From Novosphingobium ovatum (GTDB taxonomy: Bacteria; Pseudomonadota; Alphaproteobacteria; Sphingomonadales; Sphingomonadaceae), in the NCBI RefSeq assembly GCF_009909235.1, contig NZ_JAAAPO010000001.1, positions 806,001-870,000 of the forward strand: a stretch of DNA of 64,000 bases, written 5' to 3'. Shown one piece after another: positions 1 through 8,626 of this stretch (within the stretch, counting starts at the first letter, position 1; each line of letters begins with the position of its first letter). A program made the translations under genes and the position numbers. Below the pieces are notes generated by a model, which saw only the letters and a list, made by a program, of their open reading frames with translations, had not been told where the DNA came from and searched no databases.

Positions 1-344
1 CGCGCCAGATATTCATTGCTGTAGGCCACGCCCGAACGCAGCATCATCGCGCTGCGATAGGTGGCGATGACCTGGTTGGGGTCATGGGCCAGCGTGTCGA
101 GCGCGATGTCATACAGGCCTTCGGGGCCGTCGATCATCACCGTGCTGGCCTGGCGCAAGACCTCGACATAGCGGTCGCGGCCGTGGGTGGTGCGTTCAAA
201 GCCGGGCGGGCAGAATGGCACGTCAAACACCACATCGGGCGTCGACAGCGCGGTGATCACGTCCAGTTTCCAGAAATTCACCGCATCCAGATAGGCGCGC
301 GCCAGTTCGCAATTGGCGGCGCGCAGGGCTGTGGTCTCGGGCAT
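1..344 (-). CDS. SnoaL/NTF2-like fold protein, partial (C-terminus beyond window)
   Basis: The reading frame starts at ATG 344-342 behind a clear GGAGAGG ribosome site and runs off the left edge of the window, so only the first 114 codons are visible. The product begins MPETTALRAANCELARAYLD and has the helix-then-strand pattern of the SnoaL/NTF2-like fold (a cone-shaped pocket used by polyketide cyclases, ketosteroid isomerases and PhzA/B-like proteins). No catalytic residues can be assigned with certainty. A TGACA-N2-TGTCA palindrome lies about 70 bp upstream and may be its operator. The substrate is unknown; the family call is moderate because the C-terminal half is missing. Confidence 0.6.
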   Translation of the reverse strand, partial: MPETTALRAANCELARAYLDAVNFWKLDVITALSTPDVVFDVPFCPPGFERTTHGRDRYVEVLRQASTVMIDGPEGLYDIALDTLAHDPNQVIATYRSAMMLRSGVAYSNEYLA

Positions 345-412
345 GGGCCTCTCCTGCGTGGCTGTTTGACGCAGGGGTGACAGTGGGGGCGGCCGTGGGC
401 AAGGCTGACAAA

Positions 413-424
413 TGACAGGTGTCA
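413..424. promoter_or_regulatory. candidate operator, TGACA-N2-TGTCA palindrome
   Basis: TGACAGGTGTCA is a perfect dyad. A further TGACA half-site sits just upstream at 406-410. It lies between the partial SnoaL-like gene and tRNA-Phe, in the likely promoter area of the SnoaL-like gene. Dyads of this shape are common operators of TetR-type repressors, but no regulator gene is visible nearby, so the role is inferred. Confidence 0.35.
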
Positions 425-562
425 GAAATAAACCGCGCGGCCACGGCGCCGATGGCCAAACAGGCAAAGGGGCGAGCGGCACAATGCCTTCGCCCTGTCT
501 GCGCACTGTCATCTATGGGGAGTACCGAGCGAGGCGTCACCACCGATCCCCATGGGGGGAAG

Positions 563-638
563 TGGTGCCCGGAGGCGGATTCGAACCACCGACACGCGGA
601 TTTTCAATCCGCTGCTCTACCAACTGAGCTATCCGGGC
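563..638 (-). tRNA. tRNA-Phe (anticodon GAA)
   Basis: On the minus strand the 76-nt sequence begins GCCCGGATAGCTCAGTTGGT and ends in GGTTCGAATCC, the acceptor complement TCCGGGC and an encoded CCA. All four cloverleaf arms can be drawn: a 7-bp acceptor GCCCGGA/TCCGGGC, a D-arm with AGCTCAGTTGGTAGAGC, an anticodon loop TTGAAAA carrying GAA, and a canonical T-loop TTCGAAT. It stands alone between the SnoaL-like gene and yacG. Confidence 0.97.
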
Positions 639-741
639 ATCGCGTCTGGCAGGAGGTTTTCGCTGCCACCGTCGTTGCGGTCCGGCGCCTATGGCCAAGC
701 GAAACGATCTTGGCAAGACAAAAATACCGCCTGTGGACAAC

Positions 742-918
742 TTATTCGTCAGGCCGGGGGCTATCCTCTTCCTCGGCCGGGCCGGCGGGCAGGGCGTAAC
801 CGTCCGACAGCCATTGCACCAGGTCCTTGTCCCGGCAACGGGTTGAGCAAAAAGGAGAATGGGCCTGAACGCGGGGGCGGCCACAGATCGGGCATTTGCG
901 GGTGGAGGTCTGGGTCAT
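742..918 (-). CDS. yacG: DNA gyrase inhibitor YacG
   Basis: 58 residues, starting MTQTSTRKCPICGRP. Four cysteines (C9, C12, C24, C28) form the C-X2-C...C-X3-C zinc knuckle of the YacG family. Known members bind the GyrB C-terminal region and block DNA binding. The acidic tail (EEEDSPRPDE) is also typical. The ATG overlaps the stop of the upstream RNase E/G-like gene (ATGA), which indicates translational coupling; an in-frame start farther upstream would lie inside that gene. The call rests on the cysteine pattern, size and the yacG neighbourhood (RNase G-like, maf, infA). Confidence 0.88.
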   Translation of the reverse strand: MTQTSTRKCPICGRPRVQAHSPFCSTRCRDKDLVQWLSDGYALPAGPAEEEDSPRPDE

Positions 919-1970
919 CGCGCCACGGCCTGCGCGAAACCGCCGGCCAGCGCAAGCGAATCGTCCAGCCGCCAGTCCAGCGCCCGCCCGCTGCGCCGGG
1001 CAAGGTCGGCCTCCCACGCAGGCGTGATGCGCGCGCGCAGGGCGGGGGGGCAGGTGATCAACAGCACGCCTGCGCCCTCTACCCTTTCGGCGCGGCGCAG
1101 CAGCATCCGCGCCGCCGCGCCCAGCGGGTCACGCCGCATCCGCGCGGGCAGCGAAGGGCGCTCCATCCGCGCGACAATCTGGACAAAGCCAAAGCCGTTC
1201 ATCGCCGTGCGTTCATGGACATAGGGCAGCGCCCCTTCCAGCAGGGCGGCGGCCAAAGTCGCGTCCACCGCCTGCCGGTCGGCCTTGGCCTCCAGCGTGG
1301 GGAAATCGATGCCGATGGACCCGGCCAGATCCAGCCTCAGAATCGCCTCTGCCGCGGCCTGTGCCGCCGCCAGCGCCAGCGCGCGCGGGGGCAATGCGCC
1401 ATCGACATCAATCAGCGTCATGGCGGGCGTGGGCGACACGATCAGGCTGCCTCCGGCAAAACCGATCTGGCCCGAGAGCGCGTCGTCCCACACGCCTTCC
1501 CACAGGCCGGCGGGCATGTGGTGGACCACGCGCACCGGCAGGCCGGTGGCGCGCAATTGCTCGGCCAGAGGCGGGGCGGGGGCCAGCGGGTCATCGGTCG
1601 GGCGGGTGTGGGCCTGTTTCAACCGGCCGGTTTCGGCAATCGCCTCACGCGTGATGCGGACGCGAATCGGCGCGCCTTCGCTGGCCTCTCTGGGCAACTG
1701 GTCGACCAGCGCCTCCTGACCATCCTCCAGCCGCACCACGCCGCGCCGCGCACCGCCCGCGCGGTGGATCAGCCGCGCCTGCACCACCGCGCCCGCGCGC
1801 GCCGCGCCGCCGGTGTCGGGCCAGTCCAGCCGCGCCGCGATCGGTTCGCCATAACAGGGGGCGCCATTGGTGATGCCGTCCTGCGGCACCAGAACGGCGC
1901 GGGTTTCGCCAATGCCGTCCTCGACCAGCCAGACGGGGCCAGCAAGGTGGGGGGCAGCGGGCGGGGCCAT
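915..1970 (-). CDS. short RNase E/G family ribonuclease
   Basis: 351 residues, well short of E. coli RNase G (about 490). The part that aligns best is the catalytic DNase I-like region: TLIDVD around D188 and GIDFPTL around D222 match the two metal-binding aspartates of RNase E/G. The zinc-link CPxC motif that joins subunits in RNase E is not seen, and the N-terminal S1 region is weakly recognisable. It lies in the run infA, maf, RNase, yacG, with maf ending on its first base and yacG overlapping its stop. It probably processes or degrades RNA; which substrates remains unknown. Confidence 0.75.
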   Translation of the reverse strand: MAPPAAPHLAGPVWLVEDGIGETRAVLVPQDGITNGAPCYGEPIAARLDWPDTGGAARAGAVVQARLIHRAGGARRGVVRLEDGQEALVDQLPREASEGAPIRVRITREAIAETGRLKQAHTRPTDDPLAPAPPLAEQLRATGLPVRVVHHMPAGLWEGVWDDALSGQIGFAGGSLIVSPTPAMTLIDVDGALPPRALALAAAQAAAEAILRLDLAGSIGIDFPTLEAKADRQAVDATLAAALLEGALPYVHERTAMNGFGFVQIVARMERPSLPARMRRDPLGAAARMLLRRAERVEGAGVLLITCPPALRARITPAWEADLARRSGRALDWRLDDSLALAGGFAQAVAR

Positions 1971-2557
1971 CAGCCCAAAGGCATCCCGGCGGCGCGTAAC
2001 AGCGCCCGCGTTTCGTACAAAGGCAGGCCCATCACACCCGAATGGCTGCCGTCGATCCGGCGGATCAACGCCTCGGCCGCGCCCTGAATGGCATAGCCGC
2101 CCGCCTTGCCCAGCCCTTCACCACAGGCGACATAGGCCTCGATCTCGGCCGTGCTCAGCGGTTTGAAGATGACGATGGTTTGCGACAGGCGGGCGCGGGC
2201 GTGGCCATTGGCATCGATCACACAGACCGACGATATGCATTGATGCCGCCGCCCGGAAATCAGCCGCAGCATGGCGCGCTGTTCCTCGGGCGTTTCCGCC
2301 TTGGACAGGATGCGGCGACCCACGGCCACCGTGGTGTCGCCCGCCAGCACAATCTCGCCCGCCGCCAAAGGCACCGCGCGCGCCTTTTCCTGCGCCAGAC
2401 GCAGGGCATAGGCGCGGGGGTTTTCGCCCGGCAGCGGGGTTTCGTCGATATCGGGGCTGGCGATGCGAGTGGGCTCAACGCCCAAACGCCCCAACAGCTC
2501 GCGCCGCCGGGGCGAAGAAGAAGCCAGCACCAGCGCCGTGGCGCCAGAGGTGGTCAT
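1970..2557 (-). CDS. maf: Maf nucleoside triphosphate pyrophosphatase
   Basis: 195 residues, normal length for Maf. The N-terminal ASSSPRRRELL is the Maf signature, DIDETPLPGE and AGDTTVAVGRRILSK carry the conserved acidic, aspartate and lysine positions, and SGRRHQCISSVCVI follows. Members hydrolyse dTTP/UTP or modified nucleotides to the monophosphate and were first linked to septum inhibition. The stop abuts the start of the RNase E/G gene and infA lies 5 bp upstream, so the four genes probably form one transcript. Confidence 0.92.
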   Translation of the reverse strand: MTTSGATALVLASSSPRRRELLGRLGVEPTRIASPDIDETPLPGENPRAYALRLAQEKARAVPLAAGEIVLAGDTTVAVGRRILSKAETPEEQRAMLRLISGRRHQCISSVCVIDANGHARARLSQTIVIFKPLSTAEIEAYVACGEGLGKAGGYAIQGAAEALIRRIDGSHSGVMGLPLYETRALLRAAGMPLG

Positions 2558-2562
2558 CTTGC

Positions 2563-2805
2563 TCAGTAGCTCGGCCCGCCGCGACCCGGCATGAAGCGGT
2601 AGGTGATGCGACCCTTGGTCAGGTCATAGGGCGTCAGCTCGACCAGCACCTCGTCGCCCACCAGCACGCGGATGCGGTTCTTGCGCATCTTGCCGGCGGT
2701 GTGGCCCAGGATCTCGTGATCGTTCTCCAGCCGCACGCGAAACATCGCGTTGGGCAGCAGTTCGACCACTTGGCCGCGCATTTCAAGGAGTTCTTCTTTA
2801 GCCAT
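2563..2805 (-). CDS. infA: translation initiation factor IF-1
   Basis: 80 residues starting [20 protein letters not shown], the usual IF-1 start, with the S1/OB-fold core ([40 protein letters not shown]). IF-1 occupies the ribosomal A site and aids initiation complex assembly. It is a few residues longer than the usual 72 because of a C-terminal GRGGPSY tail. The open frame extends far upstream but the extra part has no family match and no ribosome site, so the internal ATG was chosen. Confidence 0.96.
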   Translation of the reverse strand: MAKEELLEMRGQVVELLPNAMFRVRLENDHEILGHTAGKMRKNRIRVLVGDEVLVELTPYDLTKGRITYRFMPGRGGPSY

Positions 2806-3107
2806 CCGGTTTATCGGTGTCCGTATAAAAATTGCGGGAATTGGCGGTGTTCTCAGGCGCGCCCATAGCCCCACGCAGGCCAAAAGGAAAGCCTTGGCGT
2901 GGGCAAACTGGGCGTTCTTGCGGCTTTTTCTGCAGGCTGTCCGCACAGTGTAACCATGCGGCGACAAAATGTTACCTTGCCGCGCTTGGCAAAACGGGGG
3001 GCGATCGCGCATCCGGCGGGCGGTGGACATTGCACCAGACTGAAATGGGCCGGGCCCGCGCGCATCCCCTGCGCGTGGATCACATCGCCTGTCAGGGAGT
3101 ATGAGAA

Positions 3108-5708
3108 TTGCGCAAGTTGTCGTGTGTCTCCAGCCTGTTGGCCGGTACGATGCTGTCGTTGGCGATGGCCCCCAGCTTGGCGCTGGCCGAGGCGCCTGCC
3201 GAGGCGGCCGATCCGGCGGCTGCGCCTGCGACCGATGGCGCCAGCGCCGAACATGCCGCCAAAAAGCGCGAGATCGTGGTGATCGCCACCCGCCTGAAGG
3301 CCCAGGTCGACGCGCCCCAGCCGCCCATCGCCGTGCTGGATGAAGAAGATATTGCCGCCTATGGCGTGTCCTCGATCACCGATCTGCTGGATGCGATTTC
3401 GCCTCAGACGGGGTCCGGGCGCGGGCGCGGGGCGACGATGCCGGTGATTCTGGTCAATGGCCAACGCATCGCCTCTTTCCGCGAAATGCGCGATTTTCCG
3501 CCCGAAGCCATCCGTAAGGTCGAGATCCTGCCCGAGGAAGTGGCGCTGCGGTATGGCTATTCGGCCGATCAGCGGGTGGTCAATTTCATCCTGAAGGACC
3601 ATTTCCGCGCCCGCAATGCCGAGCTGGAGTTCCTGCAACCGGATGTGGGCGGCTATTCCACGGTCAAGGGGCAGGCCGGTGTGCTGCGCATCGACAAGGG
3701 GCAGCGCGTCAACCTGACCGCCAAGGTGGACCACACCTCGCCCCTGACCGAGGCCGAGCGCGGGGTCAGCCAGTCGGCCAGCAGTGTGCCGGGTGTGGCG
3801 AGCGACCCCGATCCGGCGGCCAACCGCACGCTGGTGGCCCGGTCCGAGAATTACGTTCTCAACGGCACCTATACCAAGCCGTTCGGGCAGGGGGTGAGTG
3901 GCGGGAACTTCACGCTCAACGCCACCGCCTCGCGCGCGGACAGCACCAGCCTGTCGGGGCTGAACACCGTCACGCTGACCGCCCCGGATGGCAGCAGCGT
4001 GCTGCGCAGCCTGCCGGGCGCGCTGGCCCGCGTGACGCAGACCGACACGTTCCAGCTGGGGCTGGGGTTGAACAAGCCAGTGGGCGATTGGCAATTGTCC
4101 GCCACCATGGACGCCAGCCGCGCCGAGAGTCGCCAGCGCAGCAGCAACCGCGCCGACACCAGCGCGCTGACCGCCGCCGCCGCTGCCGGCACGCTGAACA
4201 TTCTGGGCGCGCTGCCTGATGTGGGGGACGCGGGCTATACGCTCTCCACCAGCAAGACGACCACCGTGTCGGGCATGGCCACACTGATGGGCCGCCCGCT
4301 GAGCCTGCCTGCGGGCAAGGCGGGGATGACGTTCAAGACCGGCTATGATTACAGTCAGTTGGACAGCGCCAGCACGCTGGCGGCGGCCAATACGCTGCGG
4401 CGGGGCAATGTGTCGGCCAGCGCCAACCTGGCCCTGCCGATCACCAGCACCAAGGAACATGTCGCCGAGGCGCTGGGCAATATCAGCGCCAATGTCTCGG
4501 CCGGGGCGAATTACCTGTCCGACTTTGGCTGGCTGGGTAATTGGAACGCGGGGCTGACGTGGAACCTGACCTCGAAACTGGGCCTGCAGGCCAGCTATAT
4601 GTATGCCGAGGCCGCCCCGTCACTGTCCAATCTGGGCGGGCCGCTGACCTATGCGTATAACGTGTCGGTCTATGATTTTGCCACCGGGCGCTCGGCGCTG
4701 GTGACGACATTGTCGGGCGGCAACCCGGCGCTGCAACGCGAAAGCCGCCATGACATCAAGCTGGGGCTGAACTGGACGCTGCCGATCCTGTCGGGCAATT
4801 CGAACCTGATTGTCGAATATTTCAACAACCGGTCGAACAATGTCACCACCAGTTTCCCCACCATCCTGACGCCGCAGTTGGAAGCCGCGTTCCCCGGCCG
4901 GGTGGGCCGCGACAGTGCGGGCAACATCACCGCGATCGACCGCCGCGCGATCACGCTGGCCCAGCAGAACGAGGAGCGCATTCGCTGGGGCATCAACATT
5001 GGCGGCAATCTGGGCAAGGCGATGCCGATGCCCCGCCGCTTTGGCGCCGAGGGATTCCCCGGCGGTCCCCCGCCCGGAGGCCCGCCGCCGGGCGGATTTG
5101 GCGGTGGCGGCCGGGGCGGTTTTGGCGGAGGTCCCGGTGGGCCGGGTGGCCCGCCCCCCGGTGGCGGCTTTGGCCCGCCCGGTGGAGGTCCCGGTGGTCC
5201 GGGTGGCGCGCCGCGTGTGCGCTATCCGGGGCGATGGAACCTGTCGGCCTATCACACGGTGCAATTGGTCGACCGGGTGACGGTGGCGTCCGGAGGCCCG
5301 GTGCTGAACCTGTTGAATGGCGATGCGCTGTCGGGCGCGGGCATCGCGCGCCACACGGTCGAGGTCGAGGGCGGGTTTTTCTATTCCGGCGCCGGGATAC
5401 GGCTGAACGGTGGCTGGACCGCGCCCACCCGCGTCACGGCCAGTGGCGTTCCGGGCAGCAGCGACCTGCGCTTTGGCGCGCTGTTCAAGGTCAGCGCCCG
5501 CGTGTTCGTTGATTTGGGCCAGCAGAAAACGCTGGTTGAACAGGCGCCGTTCTTCAAGGGCGCGCGTTTCTCGATCATGGCCAACAACCTGTTTGATCAG
5601 CGCCAGCGCGTGACCGATGGCACCGGCGCGACGCCCACCGCTTATCAGCCCTATTACATGGACGCGTCAGGCCGCGTGATCGGGGTGGAATTCCGCAAGA
5701 TGTTCTGA
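3108..5708 (+). CDS. TonB-dependent receptor with Gly/Pro-rich insert
   Basis: 866 residues from a TTG start with a GGGAG ribosome site nine bases upstream; the nearby ATG at 3101 is out of frame. Residues 1-28 form a signal peptide ([15 protein letters not shown], then [10 protein letters not shown]). A plug domain follows (about 54-165; [10 protein letters not shown]), then a beta-barrel ending in EFRKMF, with the C-terminal Phe needed for outer-membrane assembly. Residues about 648-702 are a low-complexity tract of [13 protein letters not shown] repeats inside the barrel region, probably an extracellular loop. The ligand is unknown: no siderophore or sugar genes lie nearby. A terminator-like hairpin follows at 5742. 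Confidence 0.85.
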   Translation: MRKLSCVSSLLAGTMLSLAMAPSLALAEAPAEAADPAAAPATDGASAEHAAKKREIVVIATRLKAQVDAPQPPIAVLDEEDIAAYGVSSITDLLDAISPQTGSGRGRGATMPVILVNGQRIASFREMRDFPPEAIRKVEILPEEVALRYGYSADQRVVNFILKDHFRARNAELEFLQPDVGGYSTVKGQAGVLRIDKGQRVNLTAKVDHTSPLTEAERGVSQSASSVPGVASDPDPAANRTLVARSENYVLNGTYTKPFGQGVSGGNFTLNATASRADSTSLSGLNTVTLTAPDGSSVLRSLPGALARVTQTDTFQLGLGLNKPVGDWQLSATMDASRAESRQRSSNRADTSALTAAAAAGTLNILGALPDVGDAGYTLSTSKTTTVSGMATLMGRPLSLPAGKAGMTFKTGYDYSQLDSASTLAAANTLRRGNVSASANLALPITSTKEHVAEALGNISANVSAGANYLSDFGWLGNWNAGLTWNLTSKLGLQASYMYAEAAPSLSNLGGPLTYAYNVSVYDFATGRSALVTTLSGGNPALQRESRHDIKLGLNWTLPILSGNSNLIVEYFNNRSNNVTTSFPTILTPQLEAAFPGRVGRDSAGNITAIDRRAITLAQQNEERIRWGINIGGNLGKAMPMPRRFGAEGFPGGPPPGGPPPGGFGGGGRGGFGGGPGGPGGPPPGGGFGPPGGGPGGPGGAPRVRYPGRWNLSAYHTVQLVDRVTVASGGPVLNLLNGDALSGAGIARHTVEVEGGFFYSGAGIRLNGGWTAPTRVTASGVPGSSDLRFGALFKVSARVFVDLGQQKTLVEQAPFFKGARFSIMANNLFDQRQRVTDGTGATPTAYQPYYMDASGRVIGVEFRKMF

Positions 5709-5741
5709 TCCCGCCGGACCATTGACGGGTGAAGAAGATGT

Positions 5742-5772
5742 GGGGAGGGGGCGCTGGCCCTCTCCCCTTTTT
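5742..5772 (+). terminator. Rho-independent terminator after the TonB-dependent receptor
   Basis: GGGGAGGG pairs with CCCTCTCCCC (one bulged base) around a GCGCTGG-type loop and is followed by TTTTT. It lies between the receptor stop and the uvrC ATG, which also argues against a uvrC start at the upstream in-frame ATG 5729. Confidence 0.7.
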
Positions 5773-5797
5773 GCTGGCGCACGCCTATTTGGGAAGC

Positions 5798-7750
5798 ATG
5801 TCCGACACGCCTGATCCGTTTTCGCCTGACGCCTCGCCCTATTCCGATCAGCGGTTCAACGAGGACAAGGCCACCAGCCTGTTGCGCGGCGAGGGCGAAC
5901 GCCCCGATCTGGACGCGGGCGTTGCCGCCATCCGCGAGGTGTTGGCGACCCTGCCGGCGCGGCCGGGTGTGTACCGGATGCAGGACGCGCGCGGCGATGT
6001 GCTGTATGTGGGCAAGGCGCGGGCGCTGCGCAATCGGGTGGCCAATTACACCCAGGTCGACCGGTTGCCGATCCGGCTGCAACGGATGGTGTCGCAAACG
6101 CGCGGCATGACCATCATCACCACCAATTCCGAGGCCGAGGCGCTGCTGCTGGAAGCGCAGCTGATCAAGCGGTTCCGCCCGCCTTACAATGTCCTGCTGC
6201 GCGACGACAAAAGCTTTCCTTTCATCCTGTTGCGCACCGATCACGATTTCGCCCGCATCATGAAGCATCGCGGCGCGCGCAAGGCGGCGGGCAATTATTA
6301 CGGCCCCTTTGCCAGCGCGGGCAGCGTCAACACGACGATCAACGCGCTGCAAAAACTGTTCCTGCTGCGCTCTTGCACCGACAGCTTTTTCGCGCGGCGT
6401 GACCGGCCCTGTTTGCTGTACCAGATCAAGCGGTGCAGCGCCCCCTGTGTCGACCGCATCGCCAAAGACGATTACGCCGAACTGGTGCGGCAGGCGAAGG
6501 ACTTTCTGGGCGGAAAATCGAACGCCGTGCAGCGCGAGATCGAGGCGCAGATGAGCGCGGCCGCCGAGGCGCTGGACTTTGAACGCGCGGCGATGTTGCG
6601 CGACCGGCTGCGCGCGGCGACCTTTATTCAGGGGTCGCAGGCGATCCATGCCGAAGGCCTGCCCAACGCCGACATCTTTGCCTGCGCGGAAAAGGCGGGG
6701 CAGATCGCCATTCAGGCGTTCTTTATCCGGGGCGGGCAGAATTGGGGCCACCGCGCCTTTTTCCCCACCCGCACCGAGGGGATGGAGATCGCCGAGGTCC
6801 TGCAAAGCTTCATGGCGCAGTTTTACGAGGAGGTGCCGCCGCCCCGCGTCATCCTGCTGGACCGCGCCCTGCCCGAAAGCGACCTGTTGGCCGAGGCGTT
6901 GAAGGAGGCCGCGGGCGGCAAGGTGGAGATCTCCACCCCCCAGCGCGGCGACCGCAAACGGCTGGTTGAGCAGGCGACACGCAACGCGGTCGAGGCGCTG
7001 GACCGCCGCATGGCCGAAAGCGGCAGCAAGGCCAAGGTCTGGCGCGAAATGGCCGAGTTTCTGGAGCTGGGCGAGGAACCGGCCCGCGTCGAGATTTACG
7101 ACAACAGCCATATTCAGGGCGCCCACGCGCTGGGGGCGATGGTCTGTGCCGGTCCGGAGGGCTTTCAAAAGGGCCAATACCGCAAGTGGAACATCAAGGA
7201 AGCGGCCACCAACGACGATTTTGCCATGATGCGCGAGGTGATGACCCGCCGCTTTGGCCGCGCCATGGAGGAGGACCCCGACCGCGAAAAGGGCATGTGG
7301 CCCGATCTGGTGCTGATCGACGGCGGCAAGGGGCAAATGTCGGCGGTGATGGGCGTGCTGGCCGAATTGGGGGTCGAGGATCTGGCGGTGGTCGGCATCG
7401 CCAAGGGGCCGCACCATGGGCGCGAGGGGCGCGAGGTGTTCCATTTCCCCGACGGGCGGGAAAAGATGCTGCCGGTGAACTCGCCAGTGCTGTTCCACCT
7501 GCAACGCTTGCGCGACGAGGTGCATCGCTATGCCATCGGCGCCCACCGGGACAAGCGTTCCCGCGCGATCACCGCCAGCCCGCTGGACGAAATCCCCGGC
7601 ATTGGCCCCGCGCGCAAACGGGCGCTGTTGCTGCATTTTGGCACCGCCAGCCGGGTGCGCGCCGCCGCGCTGGACGATCTGAAACGCACCCCCGGCGTGT
7701 CAGAGGCGGTGGCGCAGACGGTGTATGACTTTTACCACCCCGGCGGGTGA
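5798..7750 (+). CDS. uvrC: excinuclease ABC subunit C
   Basis: 650 residues, usual UvrC length. In order: GIY-YIG nuclease domain (PGVYRM...LYVGKA) that makes the 3' incision, the Cys-rich/UVR region (RPCLLYQIKRCSAPC; EALDFERAAMLRDRL), the RNase H-like domain for the 5' incision (EIYDNSHIQG; LVLIDGGKGQ), and a C-terminal helix-hairpin-helix pair (EIPGIGPARKRALLLHFG). UvrC completes nucleotide excision repair with UvrA and UvrB, which are not in the window. The start at MSDTPDPF avoids including the terminator; a longer in-frame form begins at 5729 but is unlikely. Confidence 0.96.
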   Translation: MSDTPDPFSPDASPYSDQRFNEDKATSLLRGEGERPDLDAGVAAIREVLATLPARPGVYRMQDARGDVLYVGKARALRNRVANYTQVDRLPIRLQRMVSQTRGMTIITTNSEAEALLLEAQLIKRFRPPYNVLLRDDKSFPFILLRTDHDFARIMKHRGARKAAGNYYGPFASAGSVNTTINALQKLFLLRSCTDSFFARRDRPCLLYQIKRCSAPCVDRIAKDDYAELVRQAKDFLGGKSNAVQREIEAQMSAAAEALDFERAAMLRDRLRAATFIQGSQAIHAEGLPNADIFACAEKAGQIAIQAFFIRGGQNWGHRAFFPTRTEGMEIAEVLQSFMAQFYEEVPPPRVILLDRALPESDLLAEALKEAAGGKVEISTPQRGDRKRLVEQATRNAVEALDRRMAESGSKAKVWREMAEFLELGEEPARVEIYDNSHIQGAHALGAMVCAGPEGFQKGQYRKWNIKEAATNDDFAMMREVMTRRFGRAMEEDPDREKGMWPDLVLIDGGKGQMSAVMGVLAELGVEDLAVVGIAKGPHHGREGREVFHFPDGREKMLPVNSPVLFHLQRLRDEVHRYAIGAHRDKRSRAITASPLDEIPGIGPARKRALLLHFGTASRVRAAALDDLKRTPGVSEAVAQTVYDFYHPGG

Positions 7751-7752
7751 GG

Positions 7753-7775
7753 GGGCGGGGCGCGTTACCCCGCCC
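7753..7775. terminator. bidirectional terminator-like hairpin
   Basis: GGGCGGGG and CCCCGCCC form a perfect 8-bp stem with a 7-nt loop in the 30-bp gap between the convergent ends of uvrC and the cupin-like gene. There is no T-tract, so it may only stabilise the 3' ends. Confidence 0.5.
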
Positions 7776-7780
7776 GCCGA

Positions 7781-8626
7781 TCAATGTCCGGGCGTATAGC
7801 CCATGCGGCGCATGATCCGCCACCCCATCGCCTTGACCGTGTTTTGCGCGGGCCAGCGGCCGGGGCGTTCCGGGTCCAGTCCGACACGGCGCAGCACGCT
7901 GTTGAACGCATGGGCGTCTGCCTCGGCAAAGCTCCATTCCGAACGCCAGGTGATCGACAGCGAGACCGAGGCCTCTGGGCCGTTACGCACGAAATGGGGG
8001 GCCATGACGGGAACGAACAGCGCTTCACCAGCCTGCAGCGGGAATTCGGTCCCGCCCTTGTGCATGTCCTCGGTCCATTTCAATTCGCGCGGGCCGCCGG
8101 TGTGATAGCTTTCATGCACCGACAGCGGGGCATAGAACGCGTCATCGGCGGGGAATTGCGTCATCACCTTTGACCCGCGGATCTGCAACAGGATGTTGTG
8201 TTCGGGATCGAAATGGTACGGCGTCACGCCATTGGGCGAGGTGATGAAGATGAACCCTTGGGTTTTCAACATCTTGCCTGTCTTGGCCTCGATCTGCGGG
8301 CGCAGCTCTTCCAGCAGGCTGTGCAACAGATCGGCATAGGCGGGCACTTGTTCGATGTTCTTCAGTGCGGCCCAACTGCCGGTCTGCTCGATGCGGCGGA
8401 TGGTGTCACCGATGGGGATGCCGGTGGGGTCGGGCTTGCCATCGATGCCGATGGGCAGATCGGCCTTGTTATATTCGACGCTGGTGGTCGGCAGGCTTTC
8501 AGCCAGGGCGGCCAGCGCGTCCAGGTCCAGCAGCGGGTGATGGTCCAACTGATGGATCAACTTGTGCGGGGTTTCAGGATAGGCGCGGGCAAACAGCTCA
8601 CGCGATGGCGGCGGAAAGGTGCTCAT
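7781..8626 (-). CDS. JmjC/cupin-like Fe(II)/2-oxoglutarate oxygenase family protein
   Basis: 281 residues starting MSTFPPPSRELF. The central double-stranded beta-helix shows the facial triad of a cupin_8/JmjC-like oxygenase: YHFDPEHN gives H138 and D140, and VMAPHFVRNG gives H211. Family members hydroxylate proteins or other substrates using Fe(II) and 2-oxoglutarate; the substrate here is unknown. The ATG overlaps the stop of the upstream CelD/BcsL-type acyltransferase (ATGA), so the pair is likely translated together and may modify the same product. The 2-oxoglutarate-binding residues were not assigned. Confidence 0.78.
   Translation of the reverse strand: MSTFPPPSRELFARAYPETPHKLIHQLDHHPLLDLDALAALAESLPTTSVEYNKADLPIGIDGKPDPTGIPIGDTIRRIEQTGSWAALKNIEQVPAYADLLHSLLEELRPQIEAKTGKMLKTQGFIFITSPNGVTPYHFDPEHNILLQIRGSKVMTQFPADDAFYAPLSVHESYHTGGPRELKWTEDMHKGGTEFPLQAGEALFVPVMAPHFVRNGPEASVSLSITWRSEWSFAEADAHAFNSVLRRVGLDPERPGRWPAQNTVKAMGWRIMRRMGYTPGH

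Noticed and set aside
3101..3343. ATG at 3101 as a start for the receptor region
   Set aside because: Out of frame with the receptor; the TTG at 3108 with GGGAG is in frame and gives a signal peptide.
2853..4460. 535-codon minus-strand frame opposite the TonB-dependent receptor
   Set aside because: No recognisable domain and overlaps a well-supported receptor gene.
5729..5797. Longer N-terminus for uvrC starting at 5729
   Set aside because: It would place the receptor's terminator inside the gene and adds no family sequence; start 5798 is preferred.
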